The notes beneath the pieces were generated by a model. The model did no database searches. It was given only the letters and a program-made list of their open reading frames with translations, and was not told where the DNA came from. A program made the position numbers and the translations under genes. This document shows positions 7,909 through 15,212 of a stretch of DNA of 41,712 nt, piece by piece. Positions within the stretch are counted from its first letter, which is position 1, and each line of letters starts with the position of its first letter. Source of the DNA: Alphaproteobacteria bacterium. Its GTDB lineage: Bacteria; Pseudomonadota; Alphaproteobacteria; Elsterales; Elsteraceae. The DNA is taken from the NCBI GenBank assembly GCA_013298565.1, contig JAAFIC010000019.1, positions 1 through 41,712 on the forward strand, read 5' to 3'.

Positions 7909-8106
7909 TTATGCTTCCTTCGTGGGCAAGCCGCAGTACACCAACAAACCATCGGCCACCGCAAGCGGTAGCGTGGCTTTACCGAGAGGCAGGGTAACGC
8001 GCCGGCCTGTGCCCGCGTGCTGCCACTGACCGAACCCATCGCGCCGGGTGACTTCGGTCCAGCCCGCAGCTTCCAAGGTTTTTACCAGCTTCCGCAATTT
8101 TGCCAT
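7909..8106 (-). CDS. HicA-like toxin, catalytic histidine apparently missing
   Basis: A 65-residue protein starting at the ATG at 8106, which has GAGG at proper spacing. An in-frame start upstream at 8223 would overlap the lipoprotein gene and is rejected. The fold pattern LVKTLEAAGWTEVTRR then TGRRVTLPLG matches HicA mRNA interferases of the double-stranded RNA-binding fold. In active HicA the turn between these reads G-S/G-H, with the histidine catalytic; here it reads DGFGQW, with no histidine at that place. The usual C-terminal GTLRSILRDAGL helix is also altered. Assignment rests on this pattern plus the adjacent hicB. It may be an inactive toxin or a divergent subfamily. Confidence 0.65.
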   Translation of the reverse strand: MAKLRKLVKTLEAAGWTEVTRRDGFGQWQHAGTGRRVTLPLGKATLPLAVADGLLVYCGLPTKEA

Positions 8107-8113
8107 GGCATCC

Positions 8114-8752
8114 TCAATAAGTGAGAACAGGTCCGAAATTCGCAGGAATCGCCTGATCGAAGCTGCGGCCCATCTGCTGAACCAGATCGTTGGTAAGCTC
8201 AGTCCACAGCGCGCTGCGCGCATCGAACGTCGCGCGCTCCTTCAGCGTGCGGCTGGCATCTTGACGGACGGAAATTTGACGATCCCGGAACCCAGTGGCA
8301 CTGCGGATTTCGAGATCGACGTCCAAAACACCCTCGTAGCGAAAAGCCGCATCATCGGCGATCAACCCACGCAGCCCGCCCGGCGTTGCCAGCGGAGTTT
8401 CGACGATACTGGCGCGGCGGATGATAAAGCGCGCCACCGTTCCCGGTGCTGGCGCGCCGCGCGCCACCAGCTTCTGCCGCGCCCAAGTTTCAGCGGCCTG
8501 CGTGGGGGTGGGCGTTACAGCATGATCAATATTGGGGGCGGCTTTGGGGGCGATATAGGCGACCTCCACCTCCAGCCGGTCCACCAACAACAGCCAGGAT
8601 TGGCCCGCAGGTGCTGCGACGACGGGGGCAGGCTTCGCCGGATCAGCACACCCAGCAAGGCTTCCGAGGGCCGTTGCCGCAAGCAGCAGGCTTCCGCCCT
8701 GAACCAGTACATGACGCCGTGTGGACTGAAGCGCGATCACAGTATCTCTCAA
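8114..8752 (-). CDS. Lipoprotein of unknown function, possible Tat signal
   Basis: A 212-residue protein. The N-terminus holds STRRHVLV, resembling a twin-arginine motif, then a hydrophobic stretch ending in the lipobox SLAGC with Cys35 as the lipidation site. The mature part begins with a Pro/Ala-rich spacer, followed by a domain with WLLLVDRLEVEVAYI and RYEGVLDVDLEIRSATG. I do not recognise the family. It should sit on an inner- or outer-membrane leaflet facing the periplasm. It ends 7 bp before the HicA-like start, so the toxin-antitoxin pair appears to be transcribed together with it, an unusual association. Confidence 0.7.
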   Translation of the reverse strand: MRDTVIALQSTRRHVLVQGGSLLLAATALGSLAGCADPAKPAPVVAAPAGQSWLLLVDRLEVEVAYIAPKAAPNIDHAVTPTPTQAAETWARQKLVARGAPAPGTVARFIIRRASIVETPLATPGGLRGLIADDAAFRYEGVLDVDLEIRSATGFRDRQISVRQDASRTLKERATFDARSALWTELTNDLVQQMGRSFDQAIPANFGPVLTY

Positions 8753-8874
8753 CGTCTCTCACCCTCCGGGGCAGAACATGCCGCACTACCCTTGCTGCAC
8801 AGTGCCAGCGGTGGGGAGGCGGCTCAAGTGCAATAGGATGACGGATTCGTGACACTCCGTCGATTGGGTTGTGG

Positions 8875-8943
8875 TTTAGCCTGGTTCAGGCAGATCGTGT
8901 TTAGCCTGGTTCAGGCAGATCGTGTTTAGCCTGGTTCAGGCAG
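8875..8943. repeat. 25-bp direct tandem repeat at the end of the DUF2125 gene
   Basis: Two complete 25-bp units (8875-8899, 8900-8924) and a third of 19 bp (8925-8943), all identical. The unit starts tttagcctggttcaggcag and ends atcgtg. The third unit is the coding 3' end of the DUF2125 gene (codons for PEPG plus TAA), so the array looks like tandem duplication of the gene's last bases into the downstream spacer. The unit is not a multiple of three, but the reading frame ends before the extra copies. Confidence 0.9.
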
Positions 8944-9981
8944 GGGCAGCGGCGCGACTGGCACCAATCGGGAGGGGCCGAGCAGCAACCAGCCGTCTTG
9001 CACGGTGATCGGCACCGACAGCGTTGGCTGCCCGGTCTGCGGATCGGTACTAGCCACCGCCGAAAGCAACAACCGCGCTAACCGCCCGTCGCGCTCGGTC
9101 ACTAACCCCACCGCAATCAGCCGATCAATGCCTTCAACAAAGCCGCGCACTTTCGCCGTACCCGCCGCCAGCGGGCGCATGAGCCGATCAAGCGTTAAGG
9201 TGCCTTCCCCGTCCAACGCAAACCCGCCGAGGGAGAGCATGAGGGGGCGGACTTCCACCGTACCACCCTCGTCGCGCCACTGCGTGAAGGCAGCAGGGGT
9301 CAGCGCACCAGGAGTATCGCCCATCACTGTTAACCCGACCGAGAGACTGAGCGGTTCTGCCAGCAAGGGCGTGAGTTGCGGAGCGGCAAAGCGTTCGAGC
9401 GTGAAGCCACCTTGCACGGTCGCCACTAAATTATCGCGCCCCCGCACCCCAAGGTCTTTCAGATCGACCGAGAGCCGTTCCGCCCGCAAGGTAATGGGGT
9501 GTTGGGAGGCGAGGATCAGCGTTGGCGCCTCCACCGTCACTCTCAGGCTGCCACCGCTGCGCGGTCCCTTCAGGCTAAGGTCGCCGTCACGAAGACTAAG
9601 GTGCCCTTCTAAGATTTTCTCCCCCGAGGTTAGACGCAGATCGGAGGCGGTTGGCAGGCGCACAAGCGTAGCGGTCGGCTGAAGCAGGCTCCAGACGATT
9701 TCCAGTTGCTCCGTTTTCCAGGTTAAATCGCCGCGCGGTGTGGGTCGCTTCAGGCTAATGGCGGTTAACTCCGTCCGTACAGACAGGGGAAAACCGCTAG
9801 AGTCGCCGACACGATAGGCCACGCTCCAGCCTTGACTCCGTAAAGCCTCGGCTTCGGCGGTCAGCGTTTTGGTCAGGTGGATTTTTGCCAGCAGCCACAG
9901 CAAAGCCAGCCCGGCGGCCAAAGCCAACAGAATGGCCAGCGCAATCACACCGGGGCGGCGTAGCAGCAGTCTTAGGGTCAT
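8926..9981 (-). CDS. DUF2125 domain-containing protein
   Basis: A 351-residue protein with one N-terminal membrane segment (about residues 12-34, IALAILLALAAGLALLWLL) and a large exported domain. The motif SGFPLSVRTEL at about 60-72 is the landmark of DUF2125, a family of alphaproteobacterial proteins of unknown function with a repeated beta-rich architecture. It is probably periplasmic and anchored to the inner membrane. The C-terminus is proline-rich (PLPLPEPG), and the DNA encoding the last residues is the first unit of a tandem repeat. It is divergent from chaC, with 227 bp between the genes. Confidence 0.8.
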   Translation of the reverse strand: MTLRLLLRRPGVIALAILLALAAGLALLWLLAKIHLTKTLTAEAEALRSQGWSVAYRVGDSSGFPLSVRTELTAISLKRPTPRGDLTWKTEQLEIVWSLLQPTATLVRLPTASDLRLTSGEKILEGHLSLRDGDLSLKGPRSGGSLRVTVEAPTLILASQHPITLRAERLSVDLKDLGVRGRDNLVATVQGGFTLERFAAPQLTPLLAEPLSLSVGLTVMGDTPGALTPAAFTQWRDEGGTVEVRPLMLSLGGFALDGEGTLTLDRLMRPLAAGTAKVRGFVEGIDRLIAVGLVTERDGRLARLLLSAVASTDPQTGQPTLSVPITVQDGWLLLGPSRLVPVAPLPLPEPG

Positions 9982-10087
9982 ATGTCCCCGCTGGGCAGGA
10001 AAACCAAAGAACGGGCGAAAAAAGCAATAGGCGCTTAAAATGCAGTTAACCCGCCGTTTTCACTTCCGCCAAGGAAATTTCTGGCTG

Positions 10088-10112
10088 ACACCGGCTATTG
10101 TCGGTGTTTTTT
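10088..10112 (+). terminator. Intrinsic-terminator-like hairpin in a divergent spacer
   Basis: acaccg pairs with cggtgt around an 8-nt loop and is followed by six T residues. The spacer 9982-10208 lies between the divergent DUF2125 and chaC genes, where a plus-strand terminator has no upstream coding gene to serve. It could end a short leader or small RNA, or be chance. Confidence 0.35.
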
Positions 10113-10208
10113 GCGGGCGACGATGGGGCGGGAACGGCCTTGGTAAACCGTCCCGCCAAAACTGCGGCTATTCCGAGCGGGCGCGAAGCCTGATAGGGTA
10201 GGATAATT

Positions 10209-10796
10209 ATGGTGTCTGCGCCTTACTGGGTTTTCGCTTACGGTTCCTTAATTTGGGATCCGGGCTTTCCGTTTATCGACCGTCACCGCGCGGTTGTTCA
10301 TGGCTATCATCGCCGCTTCTGCCTTTATTCGCACCAGTATCGCGGCACGCCGGAGGTGCCGGGCCTCGTGCTGGGGCTTGATCGGGGCGGCTGTTGTCAC
10401 GGCGTCGCCTACCGGATCGCGCCGGAAGAGGTGGCGAGCGTGCGCGACTATCTTTGGGCGCGGGAAATGTCCAACAACGCCTACCGCCCGGTCATGGTGC
10501 CCGTGCGCTTGCCCGAGGGGGAGAAGGTGGCAGCACAAACCTTCGTGATTTCCCCCGCTCACCCACAATATGCCGGACGTTTACCGCCAGACTTGACCGC
10601 GCGGCTGATCGCCACCAGCCACGGCGAGCGGGGCAGCAATCAAGCCTATCTGGAGAATACCGCCGAGCATTTAGCCGCGCTTGGTATTCATGATCCGGCG
10701 ATGTTGACGCTGGTTCAGCAGGTTAGGCAGTTGATCGCCGTTGAGGGCACGGTCGCCCGCCCCCCCGTGCCGGATGTATCGCCGAAGGGGTTTTAG
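10209..10796 (+). CDS. chaC: ChaC-family gamma-glutamylcyclotransferase
   Basis: A 195-residue protein of normal family length. FAYGSLIWDPGF near the N-terminus is the conserved substrate-binding YGSL motif, and YLWAREM supplies the likely catalytic glutamate. HGYHRRFCLYSHQYRGT and SNQAYLENT are also typical. The enzyme cleaves glutathione to 5-oxoproline and Cys-Gly in the cytosol, and so participates in glutathione turnover. The ATG at 10209 is preceded by a tagggtaggataatt stretch with a weak ribosome site. The TAG stop (10794-10796) is the first triplet of repeat copy C. Confidence 0.92.
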   Translation: MVSAPYWVFAYGSLIWDPGFPFIDRHRAVVHGYHRRFCLYSHQYRGTPEVPGLVLGLDRGGCCHGVAYRIAPEEVASVRDYLWAREMSNNAYRPVMVPVRLPEGEKVAAQTFVISPAHPQYAGRLPPDLTARLIATSHGERGSNQAYLENTAEHLAALGIHDPAMLTLVQQVRQLIAVEGTVARPPVPDVSPKGF

Positions 10797-10931
10797 AGCC
10801 GCACGCCTTAACTCTGGCGCGGCTCTAAAAGCAGCCATTGAAGCTGCGGCCAAGGGCGCGGATGCGCCCGCCCGGCAAGGGCTAAGATAAAACTAGAGCG
10901 TCTTGCGTCAACCTTTACGCAAGACGCTCTA
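10794..10931. repeat. Two-hairpin dispersed element, copy C (inverted)
   Basis: A 138-bp copy in the opposite order to copies A and B. The GC-rich hairpin comes first (10794-10827; 33 of 34 bases match copy A in reverse complement), then a linker, then the second hairpin (10894-10931) with perfect 15-bp arms tagagcgtcttgcgt/acgcaagacgctcta. Compared with copies A and B, two stem positions have changed on both arms (A-T to G-C and G-C to T-A), and the single mismatch of copy A is repaired. This covariation argues that the pairing itself matters. The first triplet is the stop codon of chaC. Confidence 0.85.
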
Positions 10932-10954
10932 AAGCGAATCCAGAGCCACTGGAA

Positions 10955-10976
10955 GCACCCACGGTGCGCCTTTTTT
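10955..10976 (+). terminator. Weak terminator-like hairpin after copy C
   Basis: gcacc/ggtgc arms with a 3-nt loop are followed by gcc and six T residues. It lies downstream of chaC and repeat copy C and runs into the 3' end of the tautomerase gene. It could terminate chaC transcription. The short stem and the 3-nt spacing to the T run make this uncertain. Confidence 0.4.
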
Positions 10977-11379
10977 AATCACTCCCCCGCTGCTGCTGAA
11001 GCGCCATCGCGAACACGCCATTACCGACCGACCAATCCGAATAATCATTCTCATGGCAGAAGATAAACACGTCTTTCGGCGACACGCCCGCCTCGCGGCT
11101 AAGGTTGCCCGCAATGCGCGCATAAAGATCGCGCTTCATCGCATCACTACGCCCGCGCCGCAGCGTGATTTCCACCACCACGACTGACTCCGAGCGGGCG
11201 ATGCCGTTGAAGCCCCGGTCGAAAAAGAAGCTCTCGTCAGTATAGTCGCTAACCAAATTGAACAACTCATCTTTCGGCATCCCGATAGCGTCCACCAAAG
11301 CCTGATGGATACTTTCTACGATTTTCTGTTTGATCTCGACGCTGGTTCCAGCGCGCACGGCGGTACGGATGAACGGCAT
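10975..11379 (-). CDS. Tautomerase-family protein
   Basis: A 134-residue protein that begins MPFIRTAVRAGTS. The proline after the initiator methionine is the catalytic N-terminal base of the 4-oxalocrotonate tautomerase superfamily. SVEIKQKIVESIHQALVDAIGMP is the following helix, and the length fits the longer Tautomerase_2-type members rather than the 60-residue forms. It would catalyse keto-enol isomerisation or a related reaction on an unknown cytosolic substrate. It is divergent from a LysR regulator at 11479, which probably controls it. The start at 11379 is required to place the catalytic proline second. Confidence 0.85.
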   Translation of the reverse strand: MPFIRTAVRAGTSVEIKQKIVESIHQALVDAIGMPKDELFNLVSDYTDESFFFDRGFNGIARSESVVVVEITLRRGRSDAMKRDLYARIAGNLSREAGVSPKDVFIFCHENDYSDWSVGNGVFAMALQQQRGSD

Positions 11380-11458
11380 AATTTGGCTCCTCAGTGGATA
11401 TTTCGCGCCACTGTGCGCCGCGCGCCGCGCAAAAAGAAAACGATCCTTCCGATAATTT

Positions 11459-11479
11459 TATGTGATTAAATCGCACATA
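11459..11479. promoter_or_regulatory. LysR-type box overlapping the regulator's start codon
   Basis: tatgtg and cacata form perfect 6-bp arms separated by 9 bases and contain the T-N11-A arrangement of LysR sites. The right arm runs into the ATG at 11479, so binding would block the regulator's own start, and there is no space for a Shine-Dalgarno sequence. It lies between the divergent tautomerase and LysR genes. Confidence 0.5.
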
Positions 11480-12372
11480 TGAAACGCTCTCTGCCGCCGC
11501 TCGGTGCCTTACGCGCCTTCGAGTCCGCCGCCCGCCACGGGCGGATGGTGCTGGCCGCCGAGGAGTTGAGCGTTACCCCCGGTGCAATCAGTCGGCAGGT
11601 GCAGTTACTGGAAGAAGCGTTAGGCGTGGCGCTGTTCGAGGGACCGAAAAGCAAGCCGCGCCTTACCGATACAGGCCGCGCCCTCGCGCCCCGTTTGGCG
11701 GAAGCGTTCGACGAATTGGAAGCGGCGACGCAAGCGGCGCGCGCCGGGCAGGCGACAGTCTTGGATATTTCCTGCCTCAGTACGTTTCTGATGCGCTGGC
11801 TGATCCCGCGCTTGCATCGCTTCGCCGCCCAGCACCCAGCTATCGACGTGCGCCTAAGCGCCGCCGATGGCCCCATTGATCCCGACCGAGCGCGGTTCGA
11901 CGCGGTCATCACGGTGGCAACAGAAGCGCCGCTAGACCCCCGTTTTCATCCGCTGTTTCCCGAATGGCTTGGCCCCGTGGCCGCGCCCGCGCTGGCAGAA
12001 CGAGTCCGAACGCGCGGCGACCTTGCTCACGTGCCGCTGCTCCACACACAGACCCGGCCCGAGGCGTGGCCTGCCTGGGCTGCCCTTATCGGTTGGACCG
12101 AAACCCGCTTCGACGGCCCACGCTACGAGCACTATTATTACACACTGGAAGCCGCGAGCGCCGGGCTTGGCGTTTGCCTCGCCCCTTGGCATCTCGTCGC
12201 GGCGGATGTGGCGAGTGGGCGTCTTGTCGCGCCTTTAGGCTTTACCCGCAGCGGCTATCACTATGGGCTGCGGCTGAAGCGGCAGGCGCGGGCAGCAATC
12301 GAGCCGTTTCGCCTATGGCTGCTGGCGGAAGCGGCGGCGCAGGTAGTCCCGACTGAGGGGCAGAAGGATTGA
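11479..12372 (+). CDS. LysR-family regulator, GcvA-like
   Basis: A 297-residue regulator. The N-terminal helix-turn-helix (residues about 5-65) has PPLGALRAFESAARHGR, AAEELSVTPGAISRQV and LEEALGVALFE, as in GcvA/AmpR-type proteins. The effector-binding domain follows, with VLDISCLSTFLMRWLIPRL and FDAVITV. It is divergent from the tautomerase gene with a 99-bp spacer that contains an inverted repeat over its own start codon; control of the tautomerase is the natural inference. It ends a short distance before the convergent second LysR gene at 12430. The effector is unknown. Confidence 0.9.
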   Translation: MKRSLPPLGALRAFESAARHGRMVLAAEELSVTPGAISRQVQLLEEALGVALFEGPKSKPRLTDTGRALAPRLAEAFDELEAATQAARAGQATVLDISCLSTFLMRWLIPRLHRFAAQHPAIDVRLSAADGPIDPDRARFDAVITVATEAPLDPRFHPLFPEWLGPVAAPALAERVRTRGDLAHVPLLHTQTRPEAWPAWAALIGWTETRFDGPRYEHYYYTLEAASAGLGVCLAPWHLVAADVASGRLVAPLGFTRSGYHYGLRLKRQARAAIEPFRLWLLAEAAAQVVPTEGQKD

Positions 12373-12429
12373 TTTCGGCAAAACCGCGCAAGGCTTCCAC
12401 CCGCAAGTTGCCGTGTGGTGCGGACCGGC

Positions 12430-13290
12430 TTAACCCCGCGCCTCCCCCAAGCCTTCCAGGATATGCCGGGCGAACAGACGCGCGGCGGGGCCAAGGGTCT
12501 CGCGCTGATAGAGAGCGATGTCGGTTTCTGGCAGCGGCGGCAACCCCGCTTCGGTCCCCAGCACTCGGAATCCCGGCGGTACCGTTCCCCGCGCCAGAAC
12601 CGTGATGGCAAGCCCAGCGCTGACGGCGGACAGAATCCCGGCAAAGCTGGAGCCGGTATAGGCGTTTCGCGTGGGGATACCCGCCCCGTGCAAGGCTGCC
12701 AGCGCGTGCGGGCGAAACGCGCAATCCTCGGTGAATAGGGCGAGGGGGAGGGGGCGCAGGCTTTCCAACCGATGATCCATCGCGCCGATCCACTGTAGCG
12801 GCTCGCGGCGCACCAACTGCCCTTCCGCCGACCCCCGCAGGCGCGTACACAGCACGAGATCGAGCTGATCGACCGCAAGGCGCGCCCGCAACACCTGACT
12901 GCACGCACAATGAACTTCCAAATTCACACGCGGCTGGGCGCGGGTGAAGGCCGCAATCAGCGGGGTCACAAAGGGGCCTTCGTAATCATCCGGCACGCCA
13001 AAGCGGATAAGCCCTTCAGCGCCAATCGCCAGCAGATCATCGACGGCGGAATCATGGTCGCGCAGCAAGCGGCGGGCATGGCCGAGCAAACGCACGCCGT
13101 CTTCGGTCGGATGCGCGCCAGTGCGCCCGCGCGTGAGGAGAGGCCGCCCGATCATCGCTTCCAGGCGCTTGATTTGCGCCGTCACGGCGGGTTGGCTGCG
13201 CCCGAGCTTCTCCCCCGCCAAGGTGAGGCTGGCGTGATCGACGGTGGCGACGAAGCCGCGCAACAGATCAATGTCGAAAGTTGGTCGCAT
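12430..13290 (-). CDS. LysR-family regulator
   Basis: About 286 residues from the ATG at 13290 (MRPTFDIDLL). An in-frame TTG at 13314 is rejected because it would put the start inside the palindrome at 13309-13330. The DNA-binding domain shows LLRGFVATVDHASLTLAGEKLGRSQPAVTAQIKRLE, and the effector domain has LIRFGVPDDYEG and TGSSFAGILSAVSAGLAITVL. Several LysR proteins of this type regulate adjacent exporters. It is divergent from a DMT transporter gene at 13383, and a symmetric site lies between them, so regulation of that exporter is a reasonable inference. Confidence 0.9.
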   Translation of the reverse strand: MRPTFDIDLLRGFVATVDHASLTLAGEKLGRSQPAVTAQIKRLEAMIGRPLLTRGRTGAHPTEDGVRLLGHARRLLRDHDSAVDDLLAIGAEGLIRFGVPDDYEGPFVTPLIAAFTRAQPRVNLEVHCACSQVLRARLAVDQLDLVLCTRLRGSAEGQLVRREPLQWIGAMDHRLESLRPLPLALFTEDCAFRPHALAALHGAGIPTRNAYTGSSFAGILSAVSAGLAITVLARGTVPPGFRVLGTEAGLPPLPETDIALYQRETLGPAARLFARHILEGLGEARG

Positions 13291-13308
13291 CACAAAACCT
13301 GATGGAAA

Positions 13309-13330
13309 GATCAAATCTATTGCTTTGATC
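13309..13330. promoter_or_regulatory. Probable LysR operator (7-bp inverted repeat)
   Basis: gatcaaa and tttgatc are perfect arms 8 bases apart, 18 bp upstream of the LysR ATG and about 50 bp before the DMT exporter start. The position in the divergent spacer and the symmetry fit a LysR recognition site controlling both genes. Confidence 0.55.
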
Positions 13331-13382
13331 TATGGTAACGGCGCGTCAAAGCTGCCGCTATGGTTTTCTGGAGGGCCGCGCT

Positions 13383-14291
13383 ATGACCAGTCTCAGTTTC
13401 CGCCGCCCCGTGCTTGCGCGAGGATCGCTGCGCCCCGCACAAGCCGTGCTCTTGCTGCTTCTAGCTCAAGTCGCCATCGGTGTGGGGCCGCTGATGGTGC
13501 GGCAGGTGGATGTCGGCCCGGCGGATAGCGCTTTTTGGCGGCTGACGATTGCGCTGTTGGCGTGGATCGGCTTAGCTCTGTGGCTGCGAGGCCGGTCTGC
13601 CGCTGGCGCCAGCCTGCGCCCGACGGTAAAAATGGGCGCGCTGATGCTAGGGGCCGGGGCCGCTTTCGCTGCCGATCTCACCGCCTATCATTTCGCGCTG
13701 ACGCATACCGCCATTGCCAATGCAACCTTTCTGGCCAACCTCTCGCCGCTGCTGGTAGCCTTGGGTGCCTGGGCATTGTTTCAGGAAAAGCCGACGGCGC
13801 GCGCCCTGCTGGCCTTGATCGTGGCGCTTATCGGCGCGGCAGTGATGACCGGCTGGCCCCACAAGGCCGCAAGCCTGTCGTTCGGTGATGGTTTGGCCAT
13901 CATCGCCTGCCTGTTCTACACGCTCTACCTGCTGCTCACCCGCCGCCTCGCCGGGTTGGTGAGCGATTGGACCGTGATTCTCTGGACCAGCCTCGGCGCG
14001 GTCGGCACCGCGCTGCTTTTGGCGGCGTTGCGCGGCGGAGTGGAATTCCCCCACAGCCCGGCCGGCTGGGCCGCCGTCATCGGCCTCGGGCTGATCAGTC
14101 AGGCGATGGGCCAGGGATTGACACTGATTACCCTCGCGCGCCTGCCCGCCGCGTCGGGCGGAGTGATGCTGCTGGCAGGGCCAGTGCTGGCGATGCTGGG
14201 CGGCTGGGCGGTCTATGCTGAAACACCAAGCCTCGATCAGGCTTTGGGCGGGGCAGTGATCTTGGGGGCGCTGGTACTGGCGCGGCGCTAG
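13383..14291 (+). CDS. DMT-superfamily (EamA) exporter
   Basis: About 302 residues and about ten hydrophobic segments arranged as two EamA repeats. Landmarks include AYHFALTHTAIANATFLANLSPLLVALGAW in the first half and YLLLTRRLAG and MGQGLTLITLARLPAASGGV in the second. Family members export amino acids, metabolites or drugs across the inner membrane; the substrate here is unknown. An upstream in-frame ATG at 13332 exists, but the ATG at 13383 has GGAGG at good distance and gives the usual short cytoplasmic start. It is divergent from the LysR regulator at 13290. Its last four bases overlap the convergent RES toxin gene. Confidence 0.88.
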   Translation: MTSLSFRRPVLARGSLRPAQAVLLLLLAQVAIGVGPLMVRQVDVGPADSAFWRLTIALLAWIGLALWLRGRSAAGASLRPTVKMGALMLGAGAAFAADLTAYHFALTHTAIANATFLANLSPLLVALGAWALFQEKPTARALLALIVALIGAAVMTGWPHKAASLSFGDGLAIIACLFYTLYLLLTRRLAGLVSDWTVILWTSLGAVGTALLLAALRGGVEFPHSPAGWAAVIGLGLISQAMGQGLTLITLARLPAASGGVMLLAGPVLAMLGGWAVYAETPSLDQALGGAVILGALVLARR

Positions 14292-14830
14292 GGTCGGTTG
14301 TTCCGCCAAACGGTCCAATCGACCGGTTCGGCGGTGAGCACTTCAAGGTCGCCGGGGGCGAGCCGGTCCAAGAAGAGAATGAGGTTTTGGCACGGCCAGC
14401 GCGCGCTTGGTGCCAGAAGTCCGTCGAAACCGAGGAAGAAAGCCGCATCGGCGATTTCCTGGCTGCGGCCATACTCCAAGTCGGCAAAGCGTTCCGGGAG
14501 AATGCCCAAGGCCGATAGCGCCGCCATATCGGCCAGTTTTAGGGTCCGTCGGGTTTTCACGCGAATTTTGTGCAAGATCGACACCAGCTTCGACGGAAAG
14601 ACCGGCTGGCGGCTTAAATGGAAATAAATCTCCGCCAAGGCCCCGTCGCGCTCCAGCGAAGTATAGAGCACATCGAAATGCCCAGGATCCCAGCGTCCGC
14701 TAGCAGAAGCGCCTTCCAGAACATCACGGCCTTGGCGGGTGATGCGCCAAACATCTCCCCCGAAGGCAATTCCAGCCTGCGCGTCGAGAGCATCGAGAAG
14801 ATCAATATTGCGGGCTTTACGGTCGGTCAT
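14288..14830 (-). CDS. RES-domain toxin
   Basis: A 180-residue protein of the RES family, toxins of type II modules that deplete NAD+ in the cell. The conserved region is seen as VWRITRQG near the N-terminus, GRWDPG, and LYTSLERDGALAEIYFHL. The Arg of VWR and the Glu of ALAE correspond to conserved NAD-processing residues of the family. The rest (DLEYGRSQEIADAAFFLGFDGLLAPSARW) is also typical of the fold. It follows its Xre/MbcA-type antitoxin after 7 bp, the standard order for this module. All expected motifs are present, so the toxin looks intact. Confidence 0.85.
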   Translation of the reverse strand: MTDRKARNIDLLDALDAQAGIAFGGDVWRITRQGRDVLEGASASGRWDPGHFDVLYTSLERDGALAEIYFHLSRQPVFPSKLVSILHKIRVKTRRTLKLADMAALSALGILPERFADLEYGRSQEIADAAFFLGFDGLLAPSARWPCQNLILFLDRLAPGDLEVLTAEPVDWTVWRNNRP

Positions 14831-14837
14831 CGCAGGG

Positions 14838-15176
14838 TCAGACGTAAGCCCCCGTGTCGAGCCGTTCGATCACGCTCAACACGTCTTCGGTACGATTGGC
14901 ATTGATGAGATCAATAGCCCGCTCGCCCTTTAGCAGCGGGTGCCGCGTGTGCAGCCACAGGCGGGCTTCATCAGCGGTGTAAAAATCCGAGAGGCGCTCG
15001 ACCACATAACGCAGATCGGCGATGACCGTTTGCGTGCGGAGATTGGGCGTGCCATTCCCATGCGACCAGCGCGAAACGGTCGCGGTCGAGACATCGACGA
15101 TATTGGCGATATCCTTGCCCTGAAGGCCCCCTCGGGTGCGGAGATCGTCCAGAATGCGGGCGACGGCGGTGCTCAT
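14838..15176 (-). CDS. Xre/MbcA/ParS-type antitoxin of the RES module
   Basis: A 112-residue antitoxin. The N-terminal half has a helix-turn-helix (GKDIANIVDVSTATVSRWSHG). The C-terminal half carries the toxin-binding module RLSDFYTADEARLWLHTRHP, LLKGERAIDLI, VLSVIERLDTGAYV, typical of the antitoxins of RES and ParT-type toxins. The terminal GAYV probably inserts near the toxin active site, as known for related complexes. It likely represses its own promoter; an inverted repeat at 15213-15238 (atttca/tgaaat) sits upstream of its start. This is the only complete-looking toxin-antitoxin pair in this part of the window. Confidence 0.88.
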   Translation of the reverse strand: MSTAVARILDDLRTRGGLQGKDIANIVDVSTATVSRWSHGNGTPNLRTQTVIADLRYVVERLSDFYTADEARLWLHTRHPLLKGERAIDLINANRTEDVLSVIERLDTGAYV

Positions 15177-15212
15177 GGTACGGAACTCCTGCGCATGACG
15201 CTGTACGTTTCA

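Noticed and set aside
8875-8943. 25-bp repeats considered as a short CRISPR array
   Set aside because: The units are directly adjacent without spacers and no cas genes are present; it is a simple tandem duplication.
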